The notes: generated by a model not told the origin, from the sequence alone. A stretch of DNA of 64,000 bases from Cercophora sp. LCS_1 (GCA_036250225.1 JAPZLL010000003.1:434001-498000); one strand, 5' to 3'. Positions 45,773-59,203 are shown, numbered from the stretch's first letter. Translations and numbers: made by a program.

Positions 45773-47909
45773 CTATCTCGCATAGGGGCGATTCATCAGC
45801 GCAATCTCTCTCGCAATCTCGCCCCATTCGAGCTCTCTCTTGCCGCTGACGCCCTTCTGTGCCCGGAAAACCTCTTCCCACTTCAGGAGCTCGTAGGCGA
45901 ACCGGAGGTGAGGTTGGATGATGACATTGAGTCTCCGTGCACGGACAAAGCAGTAGGCCCTAGGGAAGGACAAGCCAAGCTCCCGCATCACCTCGGCGAT
46001 GCAGATAGTGGCACTGCGAGAAACACCCACTCGACAGTGAACGAGCGTGGCTGTGCCGTTGCGTCGACCGCGATCTGTTTGAACCCAAAGCGTCAACAAT
46101 CGAGACCGGTTGACAAATGGAAAGGGATAACTTACCAATGAACTCCAAGCACCTCTCAAACTCGTCTGTCAATGGATCGATGCCATTGTCCTGCACCCCT
46201 TGCACCATGCAAATGTTTCCCATCCCCCATTCCTCCTGCTCGCCATCTCGCCACATGGCCTGCTCTCCGACGCTAAGAATCTGGCCGATGCCTAAGGACC
46301 TCAGCAGGTCTGGGTTATGAGCGTGCCCCAAGTTGCCAAGATACATGTAATCGAGTACCCTGCTTGGAAATGAACCGTCAAACCCGGTGAACCACCTAGG
46401 CTCATTCTTGACGAGAGCTGTGATGTCCTCTAGACTACGGTCTCCACGGACAGGTGACTCGTGGAGAAGCCGCGGGCCGATTGCAGTCAGGAGGGCAACA
46501 TCTGACGGGTAGGCAAAGAAGTTGCGACCCATGGTGGTATGAAGATTCAGCCAGGCATCAGGGATAGGCCGTCCCGTGCTGTAGCTGAAATAGGCGATAC
46601 CCAGCATCGTCGACTCGGTGTAGCCGTCGGCACAGTGGATGAGAATCCTGCGAGGACGTGGTGAGTCCTCCGACATGGAGACATCCCCATCATCATCTGC
46701 TTCTGCGAACGACGGGCGGGTGCCGTGGGCCAGGTGCCAAATCCATTTGCAGGTCTCCAGAATGACGTCGGCCTCGGCGTGGGACCAAGTCGGCGCGAGA
46801 ATGCTGCCAGATGATGGAAAGTCGATGTAATGCCGTGCGTTTGGCTCACCTGCACCCTCGGCAATGGCAAGCAATGGGCCATAGTCAAGCCGACCCAAGT
46901 CGCTGCACTCAATGAGGATATCGTACCCACGTTCATCTTCAGAGGCCGGGTCGGGCGTTGGGCCCATCCACACGTTATGAGATATCTCAGATGCCTCGGT
47001 CATTGTATACATTTCGATCCGCTCTTGGTTAGGGAAGTCAAGCACGTGGCCAGAAGGCCGACCGGCCGAGTCCAACGCAACGATCTCTGGGTGATTCTTC
47101 TCAAACTCGGAGAACGGATCGACGCAGATGAAGGTGTTGTACGTGGGGAGATGGTGGCGGAGCGTCTCATGCTTATTCCGCCAACGCTGCTGGGCTGTTG
47201 CAATGTCCCAGCCGAGCTTGCGAACGGCAACATCGTCGTCGCCGTAGACGACGATGTCGGACGTCATGGCGGCTTTGGCAGACTGTATCTGGAAATTGCG
47301 CACAGAAAAGCCCTCGCGAGGATCGATCTCGAGAAACTCGGCCGCTGCTCCGCCAAGCTGCAAAAACTCGTGCGGCGCAATAGCGCCCTTGAGACGAGAA
47401 ACAGTCAGATTGCCATCGGCCTTGACAAGAGTAATGCCGCGCAAACACGACGGGGTCCTCCTCAGGGCTCGCTTCTTGGCGATAAAGAAAGCCTGTTGGA
47501 TCTGGTTGCTGGGGTGAAGCCCATGGAGCCACGGGAAGACTTGCGACGGCTCCGGGAGCGGTTGGCGTGACATGTAGTCGAGAGCGGCTGTGACATCGGC
47601 CGCTTCGATCTTGTGGATGGATAGCGGCCCAGACTCAAGGCGGATGTACTTGTCGGGCGGGAAGAGCAACGACTGCGGCACGTGGTCGTCATCGCTCCCC
47701 GGGGACGGCGGTGGTGTGCTTGGTTCCTCCTGCGGCACGGGGCCCGGAGGACACACGGGTATGTGTTTGTTGGGGATGGGCACAGGGCCCGGCCGTGTTG
47801 GTGGTTGAGCATTGATACTGTCGATCGATAGTGCGGAGGAGAGGGGATTCACGTCGGACGAGGGGCGGTGCGGCGCGATTGGCCGCGAGATGGCAATTGT
47901 CGCCATCAT
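45773..47909 (-). CDS. PPS1: Dual-specificity protein phosphatase PPS1
   Basis: Tyr/Ser/Thr phosphatase; the yeast namesake is linked to DNA synthesis and cell-cycle control. Exons (-): 47909-46136 and 46074-45773; intron 61 nt (gtaagt donor, cag acceptor); 691 aa. I start at the first ATG (47909; a second ATG follows at once), because the frame upstream has only a GTG. The N-terminal 100 residues are Pro-rich. The middle contains the fungal PPS1 region, with FICVDPFSEFEKNHPEIVALD and RIEMYTMTEASEISHNVWMGPTPDP. A first phosphatase-like domain has HCADGYTES at 425-433, where the P-loop Arg is replaced by Glu. The C-terminal catalytic domain has FPSRVLDYMYLGNLGHA, the general-acid region DNGIDPLTDEFERCLEFID across the splice, and the P-loop HCRVGVSRS at 604-612 (C605, R611), followed by AEVMRELGLSFPRAYCFVRARR. 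Confidence 0.95.
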
Positions 47910-50361
47910 GGTGAATGCTGTTGTCGGGGCCCTGTCGTTCACGTTGCGAAGGAAACTGCTTTCATTGACCTGGTGATACAGGACAGACAGGCAATCCCAA
48001 CAGAACGATATCGATATGGATGTCCGGACTGAGGATGTTTCGCAACAATGTTTGAGGAAGAGCGAGGAGGGGAAGAGACGAGGAGGGCAGCCTTATCAGA
48101 GATCCCTGTTGATAGGATGTTGTCTGCTAAGCTGATAGACCTGCAATCGCCGCGCGACGGTACGACGGCAGATAAGACACGCCAACGGGTGCTAGTCGCC
48201 TATGGTGACGAAGATGATGCTGTCGACATGCGCCAGTTGAATGGCCTTGAGGAAAAGATGCGGGGAGGGTTGAAAATGGAGGAATGGCCCAGACAAAGAA
48301 AAAAAGCAACAGGCAGACGGACACAAAGGCGGAGGGAGGAGAGCTTGAAGCACGGGGCATCCCACGAACCTTGAGCGGGGGAGGAAGTGACAGGGCAGGC
48401 AATCCTGGCGTCCCATCCGGCAGAGGACGACGCTAGTTTCGCGACGCCTCTGGGGAAGCACAACAAGCGTCCCCCGTAGACACTTCGCCCCAACCTCAAC
48501 GAAACATCACATCCAGCAATCGAGCTTCCATTGCAAGCCCAAAACATATCATTAGGACCATCTCTGTTTCACAGCCTTTTCTTTTTAACTCTGCCTCCTA
48601 GCAGTGGTAAGAACGGTGCCTGCGTCCCGGGCCTGAATTGGTACCAAAATCCCCTGCCCTTGGAATGGCGTGGGTGGTTGGACAGGTCGATCTTGCCCAC
48701 CTCAGCCGTAGCACCGCAAGTGGCCAGCTTCTCCTCCGTACCCAGCTTACAGTTTTCGTCCATGGTCACCTCATAAAAACCTGGGTATCGCATTGAGGGC
48801 TTTCTACTGGGAGTCATCGACAATGGTCTCTCCCCCGTCTGCTGAGACATCAAGAGACGTCAGGGCAGACGACCAAAGTCGCGACCCACTCGGCGCCAAT
48901 CGAAGCAGTGGGGAAGCACCAGGGGTCGAAGACGCGAGACGAGCAAGCGGGGCTTCTGGGCACAATGGGGGGACAAAGCCAATCAGCTTGCGGGGCCGTT
49001 TTAGCCCCCCGGCCTCAATGCGTGTGGCGGCATATGCCGCAGTGAACGGAAAAGCAGCACAGCGGAACTTCGAACGACTAGCAACCACTCCTCGCCTTTC
49101 ACCACTGCACGCTGTGCAGGAGGCATGCATCCATGCTGACAAAAAAACCGCGGCAACATCGATTGAATACGCATCCCACTTGCTGCCACTTCCTGTTTTC
49201 AGGCCTGCCCCGATGGCAGAGCTCAAAGTCTGTAGAAGAAAGCGACGGGAGTTGACAATTGAGGCTGACAACTTGAATTCCGCGACTGCAATGCTACCGC
49301 ACATAAACTTTCCCCGCCGCCTCCAAATGGCCGGCTGTGCAAAACCGTTGTGATCTAGACCCCGACACCCGGCCCAACCTGTCGGGCCGACAACAGACGC
49401 CTGGACGCCACCCCCTCCGAATTGGACGCATCTCGACCTCAGCAACCAAATGATTTCGTCATCACTCACCTCTGTCACTTCGGGCTCGTAGCCTCTCATG
49501 GGCGTTCGTTTCAATCTTGTAAAAAGACGGGCTGCCCGGACAACTGGACCAGCAGCATTTCTTCCTGAGTCTCAAGTGTTGCTTTTCTCTCATCAACTTC
49601 AACCCGCATGCGTCCACCTGTGTGTTGTCAGCCGTGGCTGGGGAGGCGAACCATCACTGGGCTGCGTGTTGAAATGTCAAACACCACAACTCTCGGTACT
49701 GGATGACGGTCAACTACAGGTGCATCAAAGTCAAAACTCGCCTCTTGAGCAAAGCTCGAGTTGAGGGTAGAAAACGCCCCATCTTCAGGCCTATCTCTGC
49801 CAGTTCACAGTAATGATGGTCCATTCCATGATTGTTTACTCGCCCAATGTCCACGACCGCGTACCATCCGAACCATTCATGTTGAGACCCAGGTCTCTAC
49901 CACTGCCTCCATTGCCCCAAACTAGACAAGTCCATGGCCGTTCATCAAAAATACGTCTCCCGTTTCCTGCGGCAGACAATATCAAGGAGATTCCTCTGAT
50001 ATTTCATGTTGAAAAAGAAGAAGAACCCTAGTCACTGAAAGGGGCACACCAAGCTCTCGACCAAGCCAGACAGAAAACATGGACCATTGCGGACCTCACT
50101 GGCGACCCCACTTCCCAAGTTTACTGGGGAGAATTTCGTCCACCATCTCCAACAAACAACAGAGGACCCACACTGGTATAGCTCAGCGGTGCCAGTGCTG
50201 GGAATGTCGTAAACCTGCCCCCTCAACGGGGGTAGGCGACGCGTTGGATCCCCGGACTGAACGGGTTTATGTCGCCTTTGCATCTGCGGGGTCAATGTCA
50301 AGACGGGCAACCACTTGCCCACGTGACAACCAGCGCGCAACAGATGGCGAGGGCGACATGG

Positions 50362-50399
<38 letters not shown>

Positions 50400-53300
50400 G
50401 TTTCATCTGCATCTCTAAGTGAGCTGACGTCGCCAGCGCCGTGCTCATCCGTTGAGGGGAGCCCAGACGCCCAATGGACTGTATTTCGGCTGCCTAGGTT
50501 ACACTGTCCGAGTTAGATACCTCAACCGGTTTGACTTTCAGCTCGATCGTCTGCCAGAGGAAGTGAGGAAATCAGCCTGTCAGATATATCTGTTATATAT
50601 ACCTAGGCCACTGGAAGGTTCCCCTGCGCTCCATGCACACAGCTCGCAGCTTCTGGTCCCTCCACCTGGTTCATGCGGCAAGGGACTAGACCGATGGTCA
50701 GTATACCAATCCCTGGAGATCTTTGAGCGCAGTCTTCCGGACAAGACAAAAATCCGCCATACTTGGCGAAAGCCCAGGGCGACGAGGACCCAAGTCGCGA
50801 ACAGTCTAGCCCAGAGAAGACGAAGACCAGACGATGGCGAGGATTCTCTCAACACCCCAAGCATCAACTGAGGACTTTGACGGCTCGGAGCAGCAGAATA
50901 TCTGCGCTACAGCGAGCGACAGTATCCCACGGTTGACAGGCAACACCTCACAAACCTCGGGAGAGCTGTATGACTGGACGATCCCCCGAAACGCGAACCG
51001 CTTTGCGAGGGTTGGACATTACCCTCTGGTTCCAATCGAGAATCCACCAAGTGGTTGACAGAAGAAAAAAACGAGCCGAACAATGCGGTTATTGGCGATT
51101 GAGCTAGTTCTGCCCAGTTGCCTGCTACAGAAGTGAATGCTTGGATCGAAAAGCTCGAAGACTCAAAACGGTATTAGGGCCTATGGTTTCCAAATTAAAG
51201 ACTTCTTGCTTTCTTTTTTTTTTACCGCCTCAACAAAAGAGAAATTTGGCGTCTCGGCGTCTTGATGGCCCGTTTGTTTTGTCGGTAACGTACCAGGCCT
51301 ACACCCAGTTCAACAACAGAAGTGGCCAAATCCTTTACTAATTGGGTATGTTTTTGCTTCGAACGCCGCTTCGGGGCACGAGAGAGGCCAACGCAGCTGA
51401 AACATCTCAGCTCAGCAGGGTAAGATCCGAGAACAGTATACAGTGGTCGGAGTGTGACTTATTTGCAGACGTCCCCTGACTCACGCGAGGGTCGGTCGTT
51501 CCTTTTTTGCGTTTTCTCTCCGTTGACATCGCATTCTCTTGCTCACAGAGGTCACCACCATCTGTTGCAGCTCCAGACACGAACAAGCCCACGCCGAGTA
51601 TTGACGAGACAACTAGGTGAGCCGGACCGACTTCAGCTGATCGACGTGTGCAGGCTCGTTGTTCAGGCAGAAGCTGTTCTGGTCTAGGACCAAAGTCTGG
51701 AGAGCTATTCAGACCGAAAGCAGGGAAGTCATATCGACCAGCAATGGTCATCTCCTCATGGTTCAACAGGGGCTGCTCGGTTGTCACTGAGATCACGCTC
51801 TTGAGCCCGCATCAATACCGTCACCGAGCGTTTGGGCTAACGGTTGAGTTCCAAGACGCCCCTCGGCTTTCGGTAGCAATCGTCACTGAGCATGCAGCCA
51901 TCCGAGATGCCTTATGGGCGAAGGATTCACGCGGTGCGCAGCTGGTCAAAAGTTTGCTGTCCGAGCAGCTTTCTCCGTGATGGGACTTGGCTGCAAGGGG
52001 ATGGCGGTGATTGGGTTGATCGGTTACGTGCCGTCTTCCCAGTTGTGCACAACGTGTTGTCGCAAGGCTACATACGAAGAGGACGTCATCAACTCGGGAC
52101 TGAAGGGGATGGTGGGAATTGACGTTGACCCTGTTCAGGCACCGGCATCGAACCGCCCCCCGGGAGATAGTCGTCTTGCTATGCGGGATTATCGAAGCTG
52201 TCAATCGGGCACATGTCCGAGCCGTGGACCAACCTCTGTAGTTCAGCCTTCTGGGCCTTGAGAACCAGCCAAGAGTCCTTTCAAGGAACGTCCACTCAAC
52301 ACCGTCCCGGCCCCCAACGGATTCCTGACAGGCGTTCATCAGCGCTGGCAAGGGGCAAATGTTGGACCGTCCCTCCGAGCTAAGTTGTGTCGTGCCGAGA
52401 GATCGACGCAATGGAATCGATACCCTGCCCTCTCCGGCTCCGTGACAGCCTCGTCTGATGTTGCAAGTCACATTGCCGGTGGACAAGGCTGTGCCTCGGA
52501 CAGTCAGAAACTGTCAATGCCGACGGTCGGCCGGACACGAATTGGCCATGAATTTGCACAAGGCCACTGCATATGACTTCAGGGGCCGGGAGGCAGGGAC
52601 AAACCGTAGGGCAGGGTGAAGTGTGCAGACGGCGGCCTCTTTATGTTTGAGCCTTCCTTGTCGAGCTGAGAGACGAGGCAGACTTCGACATGGCATGGCG
52701 GCGGCTGTGCCCAGCGGCCCGGGTTGAGTGCGAGCAATGCGAACGGCATGGTCCATGGGGAACTCGGAATCTTATCATCCCGATCTAATCTGCACCGCCG
52801 CGACTGCAAACCGGTTATCGAGAACCAGAATAGGTGGGGATTGAGAGATAAACCCATCGAAGACGTGAAGCCAGCACATTCATTCATGCTTCCCCAGATT
52901 TGGAGAGGCAAGTCGGTCATTCAGCCTGTTGGCGAGGCCCTGCTGGATTGCGGCTGAGCTTACACCCTTCCCACGCACCCTCCGTTACATCACATCGTCC
53001 GCGGATGCGAGGGTGATTCCAAGATAGCAATCGTTACACGGAAACCGGACAAGCAATTTGCAAGAGTTTTGACAGGCCGACGAGTTTGAGCTTAGAGTGA
53101 GAGGCTGCGGCGCAGTTGATGGTATTTACACTAGCGTTTGCCGTCGTGCAGCGACAAAATCGTGAGAATCGACGTCCTGGGTGACTGCCACGATGGACCT
53201 TCCTCATTAGATTCGCAAGGCTGAGGTTCGTGATGCAGCCGAGAGCGAAGTTTACCTCAACAGGTCGTTGGTTCCGTGTACCTAATGTTGAATTGGGATG

Positions 53301-54277
53301 GTTGACGGCAGAAAGATCGCGCCGAGATCTGGGGGTTCATGGCAAAACGAATGCACTGGACAGGCCTCCGACTGGTCCTGGCACTTGACCCACTGCCCAG
53401 ACATCCACATGCCAACCAATCCACCCAGCCCGGGGTCACCCCTTCCCTCTCTCTCCAACGCTCCTGCATCTGGACGGGACGATTACAACCCCTCCATCAC
53501 CCCTCACCCTGTCCAGATTCGAACTCTGTCGACACTCTCAAACCAAGAGCGCAACCATCCAACCTCGCAGCCTGTTCTCGGATATGCATGGACTTTGTGT
53601 CCATCATCCGCGATCCTTTGCGGTTCAGCTCTCCAGCCCTACCAGCCCTGCCGCGCGAGGGCTCGCCGCTGACACGATCCTCAGGGCAAGGCACAGGACC
53701 CCATCAATGACGACCACGTCCGTGTTGTATCTCCAATATGGAGCAGCTGAGGCTCCATTGCCAGGCATCGAACTATCACGGTCTCTCGGACATTCCAGTA
53801 TGAGTTCGCGAGCCTTGTCGGCCGCTTTCTGCCCCCAAAAACTTGCCTCCTAGAGCCACCGGAGAGGGGCTTCTTGCCTTGCTAGGTCAAAGTTACTGCT
53901 TTGTTGGGTCCAGTTTGAATTCTATCCGACGCAACCAGAGATTACGGCACATGGGGTCCAGGTTTGTTTGCGAGGCCTTGCCAGTGTAACTCGTGGATAG
54001 TTCGGTCAACTCAATCGTTTGGATGCGCCATGGCTCTGCACTCCCATGAGGGTGAAGAGTCAACCTGGTGTGTGGCCATGCAGAGAAGCCTCGCGGCCGC
54101 ATCCATGAACCCCTCCACACACCACACCACCACTCACCTTGCCTGACCTCCCCTTCTCTCTGGCTATACCGAGCCTTCTCTCACTTGTTGTTGCCTGATT
54201 TGCTCGTTTTTAAGCTCGCCTGTCCCGGCCCACCCAGGCCAGGCAAACTCTAGTCTTCTCACCATTCGCTCTTCACC
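47910..54277. other. Gene-poor stretch upstream of PPS1
   Basis: The first 600 nt are the PPS1 promoter and leader, purine-rich on the + strand. The rest has no gene I can support. On the minus strand between about 49500 and 50450, several stretches read protein-like and can be joined by plausible splice sites, but their third positions lack the C bias of real genes here and no domain is visible. A (CT)16 microsatellite lies at 50364-50395. Confidence 0.5.
50364..50395. repeat. (CT)16 microsatellite
   Basis: Sixteen perfect CT units. On the minus strand it reads as alternating Arg-Glu codons within a non-conserved frame. Confidence 0.9.
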
Positions 54278-54284
54278 TTATATG
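54278..54284 (+). promoter_or_regulatory. TATA-like element of the 54517 gene
   Basis: TTATATG lies about 235 nt before the start codon. From about 54290 to 54516 there is no ATG, which fits a 5' leader and supports the chosen start. Confidence 0.35.
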
Positions 54285-54516
54285 CAGCTATCACTTGCAT
54301 ACACTACCCGGCTCAGCCAGCGCCTATCCGCTTGGAGATCCCCTTGAACAGCCTTCACCTCAACGCAACCCTACAGGCGGAAGTTGACTCACTGCTTCTT
54401 TACCCCTGTCTCTTTCTCTGGCATCCGCGGCATTTGGAGAGATTATAATATCCTCATCACCCTCAAACCCATCAACCTTTACTTTCCCTCGGATACAGCA
54501 ACACCAAACTCTCCGT

Positions 54517-55227
54517 ATGCCGGGCCACGGCCACCGAGTCTATATCGACGTTCCCATTCCCCGCTCCATCACCCCTCCCCTCGTCTTTCGTCCGCGGAGT
54601 CCTCGAACACCTCCACGGAGCCCGCATCACTACCGTCGACACAGTTTGAGTCTGGAGGAGCCTCGGCCTTTCGTCATCCGGGAAGAGATGTACCAGGAAC
54701 GTGAAGACAACCTGCGGGCGGCCAAGGAGTCGCTCCTCCGCCACAACATTGCCCTCAAGGCCCAGCTTCAGAGCAAAGAGCAGAAGATTCGGGACCAGCA
54801 GAGCATAATTGACCAGCTGGATCGAGAGAACCACGAGCTGCGTCGATCACTGGACAGCAGCTCCGATGCGGACAGCCGACGCGAGACCAAGATTCGCGAC
54901 CTCAAGAAAAAGGCCGCACGGCTAGAGGCAGACAACGAAACCCTCAAGACTCGTATCCGAGATGCCATTCGCCTAGCCAAGGAAGCAACAGATGACCGGG
55001 TTCGTCTCCTCAAGGACGAACTCAGTACGCTCAGCAAACAGGTTGGCGAATGGCGCCGCCGCTATGACGATGCCGATCGTCGGCTCAAGCGGCTGCGGGA
55101 GAACATGGACGACCACATCGACGCAAACCGGAAACTCACCAGTGAGAATGCACGACTCCAGGGAGAGATCGAGGCCTTGCGGAGGGATATCGACGGCGAC
55201 GGGCTTGTGAGGCGGCGGTATCGATGA
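54517..55227 (+). CDS. Hypothetical coiled-coil protein, 236 aa
   Basis: Single-exon gene of unknown function. Residues 1-50 are basic and rich in Pro, Ser and His (IPRSITPPLVFRPRSPRTPP), with several SP/TP sites. From about 60 to 225 the protein is nearly continuous coiled coil, rich in Arg, Glu, Asp and Leu, with heptads such as DQQSIIDQLDRENHELRRSL and SENARLQGEIEALRRDID. It ends RRRYR and has no signal peptide or membrane segment. Codon use (many C/G third positions) and an ATG-free leader support a real gene. The gene 4 kb downstream (59321) has a similar plan: disordered N terminus, single coiled coil, basic end. Both may be distant relatives, but that is inference. Confidence 0.75.
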   Translation: MPGHGHRVYIDVPIPRSITPPLVFRPRSPRTPPRSPHHYRRHSLSLEEPRPFVIREEMYQEREDNLRAAKESLLRHNIALKAQLQSKEQKIRDQQSIIDQLDRENHELRRSLDSSSDADSRRETKIRDLKKKAARLEADNETLKTRIRDAIRLAKEATDDRVRLLKDELSTLSKQVGEWRRRYDDADRRLKRLRENMDDHIDANRKLTSENARLQGEIEALRRDIDGDGLVRRRYR

Positions 55228-58200
55228 TCTCTAACAACGTTTCCATTTTTTTGTTCTCTCCAAACTTGTACTCTTCTATTTCCCTCTTTTTTTCTTGCTT
55301 TACGCCAAATTACGTTACTGGGTACGGTGCATTGGATACGGTTACGGTCGAAGGCAATGCTTTCAGGTTGGTTGGTTGGTTGGGTGGGTGGGTTGGCAAT
55401 GGCTTGTTTGGGTAACTGGGCAATTACAGCCCCTTTCTTTTGTGTTCGGTTACATGCCATCTCAATGAATGGACATGTCGGCGTGTAGTATTTATTGGGC
55501 GTGGGAGGAAACTTAGACAAAGCATTGCCCTTCACAGGCGTACCTGGTGCCTCCCTCTCGAGGCAGACCGGCTAGTACCACAAAACAATAAGAAAACGTT
55601 TTCTGTACGAACTCAAATTCCAAGGTGCAAGAAACCGTCGAGTGGTGACTGGAGTTGATCCAGTCCAGCCCCGTATCATCACGGGAACCCAAGCGTCAAG
55701 AGAAATGTTACACGGCCACGAGGGAGTCATGCGAGACATGCAGCCCCCTCCCGTCTCTCTCTACCTGTTGTGACTCTGCTTTCCATATCCCCAAGGGGTC
55801 GGGGAGCGGTGACTATGCAAGGTGCCAGCAACTTTAGATAGAGTACAACCTAATCTATCCGGTTTGAACAAATGGTAGACTACGGTACGCCAGCATAGGA
55901 CACGATAGCGTTGCCACTTGTCGGGTCGGGGGTGGCAATCTTTTGTGGCTCCAACGCGACTTGGCTCGATTGTTGGACCAGACGTCCGAGGAGCCTGGTG
56001 AAGGATTTGGGTGATGTCGCATTGTTTAGGCACGATGGGAAGGGTGGGGATTGTTAGTTAACCCCTTTGCGTTGCCGGGTGCAGCAACTGGCCGATGACT
56101 GCCTGGCGACCAACCTGGTTGTTTGCTAAGAAGGAAAAATAAAAGGGGATCCCGTCCGTCCATGGGTGGTTGCCGAGTGGGGAAAAACGGCGTGACTGCC
56201 TGTTGGTTGATTCCTGATTATGATGGCAGTATGTTCCAGCATGCAAGTACTGATGCCGAGGTCGGGGCTTGTGGCATTGTCACTTGATGTGCCGTTGAGA
56301 GGGGAGTTTGGGTCGCCTGGGGTGAGCAGGCCGAGACCGGGATGTCGCATGTGTCCCCAACAGTTAGGAAAACTCCCGACCCGACCCGTATCTATCGATT
56401 AGCTTGGATAGCTTACCATGCAGGGAATCGCGGGGCAACACATCTGGGGGTTTTTTTTATTCAAAAGAAGGACAATGTGTCTCTGCTCAACGAATGCGCA
56501 GTTGCGCAAACCCAAAAAAAACCAAACACATGATGTGTGCGAAAATCCTTCTGTGCTTGTAAATCATCATCACATCATGCCACGAAGCCCTCCCCTCTCC
56601 CTTACTCAGGTGCTCATCGGGTTGCGCATTTCGGTAACATGAGTATCTAGTTCTACTGCCAAGGGGGGTTTGGCTTGATGCAACCTGCATCGGGGATGCG
56701 AATGGGTGGTGTGTATTCCTCTTTCCGTCCACTGTGTGTGGTAGCTCATATGTCAAGCCAGCTGAAAACGTTCGCTTTACCTTCCACACCATCGTGAACT
56801 ATAATTGTAGGATTGATTTTCTTATCAGGCCGGCCCGGAACACATATTCTCTGGGGGCCGCCCAGACGTCGCGGATAGCAATCTGAATGCGTGCGCAATG
56901 GCGGACATCTCACATCCGGCTCAAGTTCGTAAGAGACGAAAGAAAGGATGGTGGTGTGTCCATATTGACGGTTGACGCAAATGCGCGAGACTAGCTCACC
57001 ATTGGCATTGGCACACCCCGCAGAAGCGGATGCAGGTGCGAGCGCCTCAGAACTGCCAGATGGGTCGGTCTCAAACTTGCTTGCCAAGCACCGCTACTTT
57101 CCTTACCTGCAAAGGTTGAGTGCATGTGTGAGTCAATCGGTCTCCCACCTGAGAGCGGTCCCGCAATCTGTCCTGGCCTCCTCAGATGTCTGCTGGTGGT
57201 GTTGCTCGCCGACGAGTACCCCGCCATTGTGGATGCCATTCTCCAGTGAGAGTTGGAGATGACATCCCGCATGTCCCCCGTTCACCCTAGGGCGATGAGA
57301 AGGCCATTGAGTGGACTGGACGGCTGTACGCAGGCAAGGGGAGCCCACAGGATGCAACGATGGCTTGCATCTCGACGTGGAATGTAACCGACAGAGGCAC
57401 ACGCTCGTTCGGCCAGAACCGCGATTTTCACGTCGGCTGTGGCCCCGTCGATTTCTAACGCTTCCTCAATTCATGGCATGGTAGGGTATCAATTGTTCCC
57501 AATTGAAATTGCGGGGGAAGGAGAGGGAGCATGCGGAATCATATGAGCTCTGGCGGTGAACCGATAGTACTTCACAGTCAATCAATCGCAATGACAAGAG
57601 TCGCGATGATGGCGGTTCGGGAGACCGACGGGAGTTTGCTCCAAGAGGTCCCCGGACGGGATGTCCCTGCCTCACCCCACCACTTTGGGCGGGGTTTGGT
57701 GGCGACCGCCCAGCGGATTGTGGAGGCAGGCAAGGGAAGTTCGCGTCAAAAGCTTCGCTCTCCATCTTTAACTCAGCCCTGCGGGAGCGGAGTGAACAGC
57801 GATCATTCCCAGGTTCTTCTTGACGTAATTGCACGGGCCGCAAAAACCACGGACGACATCCGCGACACAGCAGCAAACAATGTTCTGTCCACAAGGACAA
57901 TGAGCAGCCGGCAAGACAAGGAAGACTGTTTTCTCTGCAGCCAACGCATAAAGTTGTGGCCGTCATGTCCCCCCGTGACTCACCTGCGGGAGACAGATCG
58001 CACTGAACAGAAGACAGCTGTGGCTTGCTTTCCACGCTGCCTATTCGCTGCTCGCCATCGGCCTGAGGAAGTTGGGACAGACCGATGCAGTCCTGAGGTG
58101 TGTCTCTCGTCTCGGAGGTGGCCCAAGGCGTCCAATCCCACACCGCATTGGCACACAATTGGTCCGAAGCATTGCGTGTCGTCCAAGAGATAGACATGGT

Positions 58201-59203
58201 GGTTCGCCATGACCTGGCGACCCAGTTGCCTGCCAAGGCCACAAGACCCAAAATAATTCCTCCGTCCCGAATTTTCAGGCAAAATCAGAAATTTCGGTGA
58301 GAGGAGGGAGCCGGACTGGTGTGCTTGGCGGCCGGAGCAGAACACGGACCAAGTGGTAAAGAATGCCTTGTCGAACGCCAGTGGCCAGCGCCATCAGATG
58401 TTCGACCGTTCGCACCACGGCCCGCTGCACCGCCTCTTCATTGTACCCCTCTGTTCTCAGCGGTTGCTCCACGAGGTTCTTAGCTCTGTTCGTCGATGCA
58501 ATACTTCGTCATTTCGTTCTATCCGAGCTCGAGGCTTGCTGCGGGGAATCTGAGGGAGCTCAGTGAGCTCAGGGGATTGCGCGCATCTGCATTGGACGAG
58601 ATCGACTGGGTCGCTCCTTCGGTGAGCTGCCTAGGGGACTGACGGGAGTGTGACTCTTTTTTTTCCCTCTGCGCCGGGGGAGGATCCAAGACTGATACCT
58701 TGGCTTGTCCCTGTTCTTGTTCCGTGCCTCCACCACTGCCCCTCACACCCTTCCACGGCCGCGTCCACCCCTTCCACCCCCCCTTCCAATGCGTTCCACT
58801 TAAACATGTCAGTATACATGTATCACCGCGAAGGCAGCAGCGGGCTGTGGGAGGGAATAAATAATAGCAGGCGCGCAACTCGGTGAGAAGGCTGGGTCTC
58901 GTTTCTCACACTCTTTCCGTTCCCATCGCAATTCCCATTTCACACATCGCTAGTTCGTCGGCCGATCACGTTGCTCTCGCACCAAGCGAAATATTCATTC
59001 CTGTCGGAGGGTCCGCTGTCTTATACATCCCAACTCGGCTAAGGTGATTGCTTCGTCGCCCGTTGAAGCCCAACCTTAGCTCGCCCGGACGCCCAGCATT
59101 TCACGGCGCACGCAGCCTTGTGCCGCCCCTGGTCTGCCACCCGTGCCAATTCGCCCAATTTCGCACCCCCTTGGACTCATTCCGCTTTTTTTTTTTTCTC
59201 TCT
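55228..59203. other. Gene-free stretch between the two coiled-coil genes
   Basis: Starts with the 3' flank of the 54517 gene, including (GGTT)/(GGGT) simple repeats near 55369-55396. A 261-codon frame at 57466-58251 (-) lacks any recognisable domain or codon bias. Nothing else is supported. Confidence 0.5.

Noticed and set aside
48048..48374. 108-aa charged ORF upstream of PPS1
   Set aside because: It is the antisense of the pyrimidine-rich PPS1 leader; its Glu/Arg richness follows from purine-rich DNA.
48804..49514. 236-aa ORF (-) upstream of PPS1
   Set aside because: No domain, overlapped by a 186-aa frame on the other strand, and third positions unbiased.
50179..50260. tRNA-like A box (TAGCTCAGCGGT)
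   Set aside because: The downstream sequence has no GGTTCGANNCC B box and does not fold into anticodon and T arms of the right length.
53500..53530. TTCGAA-containing tRNA T-arm-like hairpin on the minus strand
   Set aside because: Only four pairs form in the stem and no D or anticodon arm lies at the required distance.
57466..58251. 261-codon ORF (-) between the coiled-coil genes
   Set aside because: No motif, not supported by codon bias, and overlapped by a 220-codon frame on the + strand.
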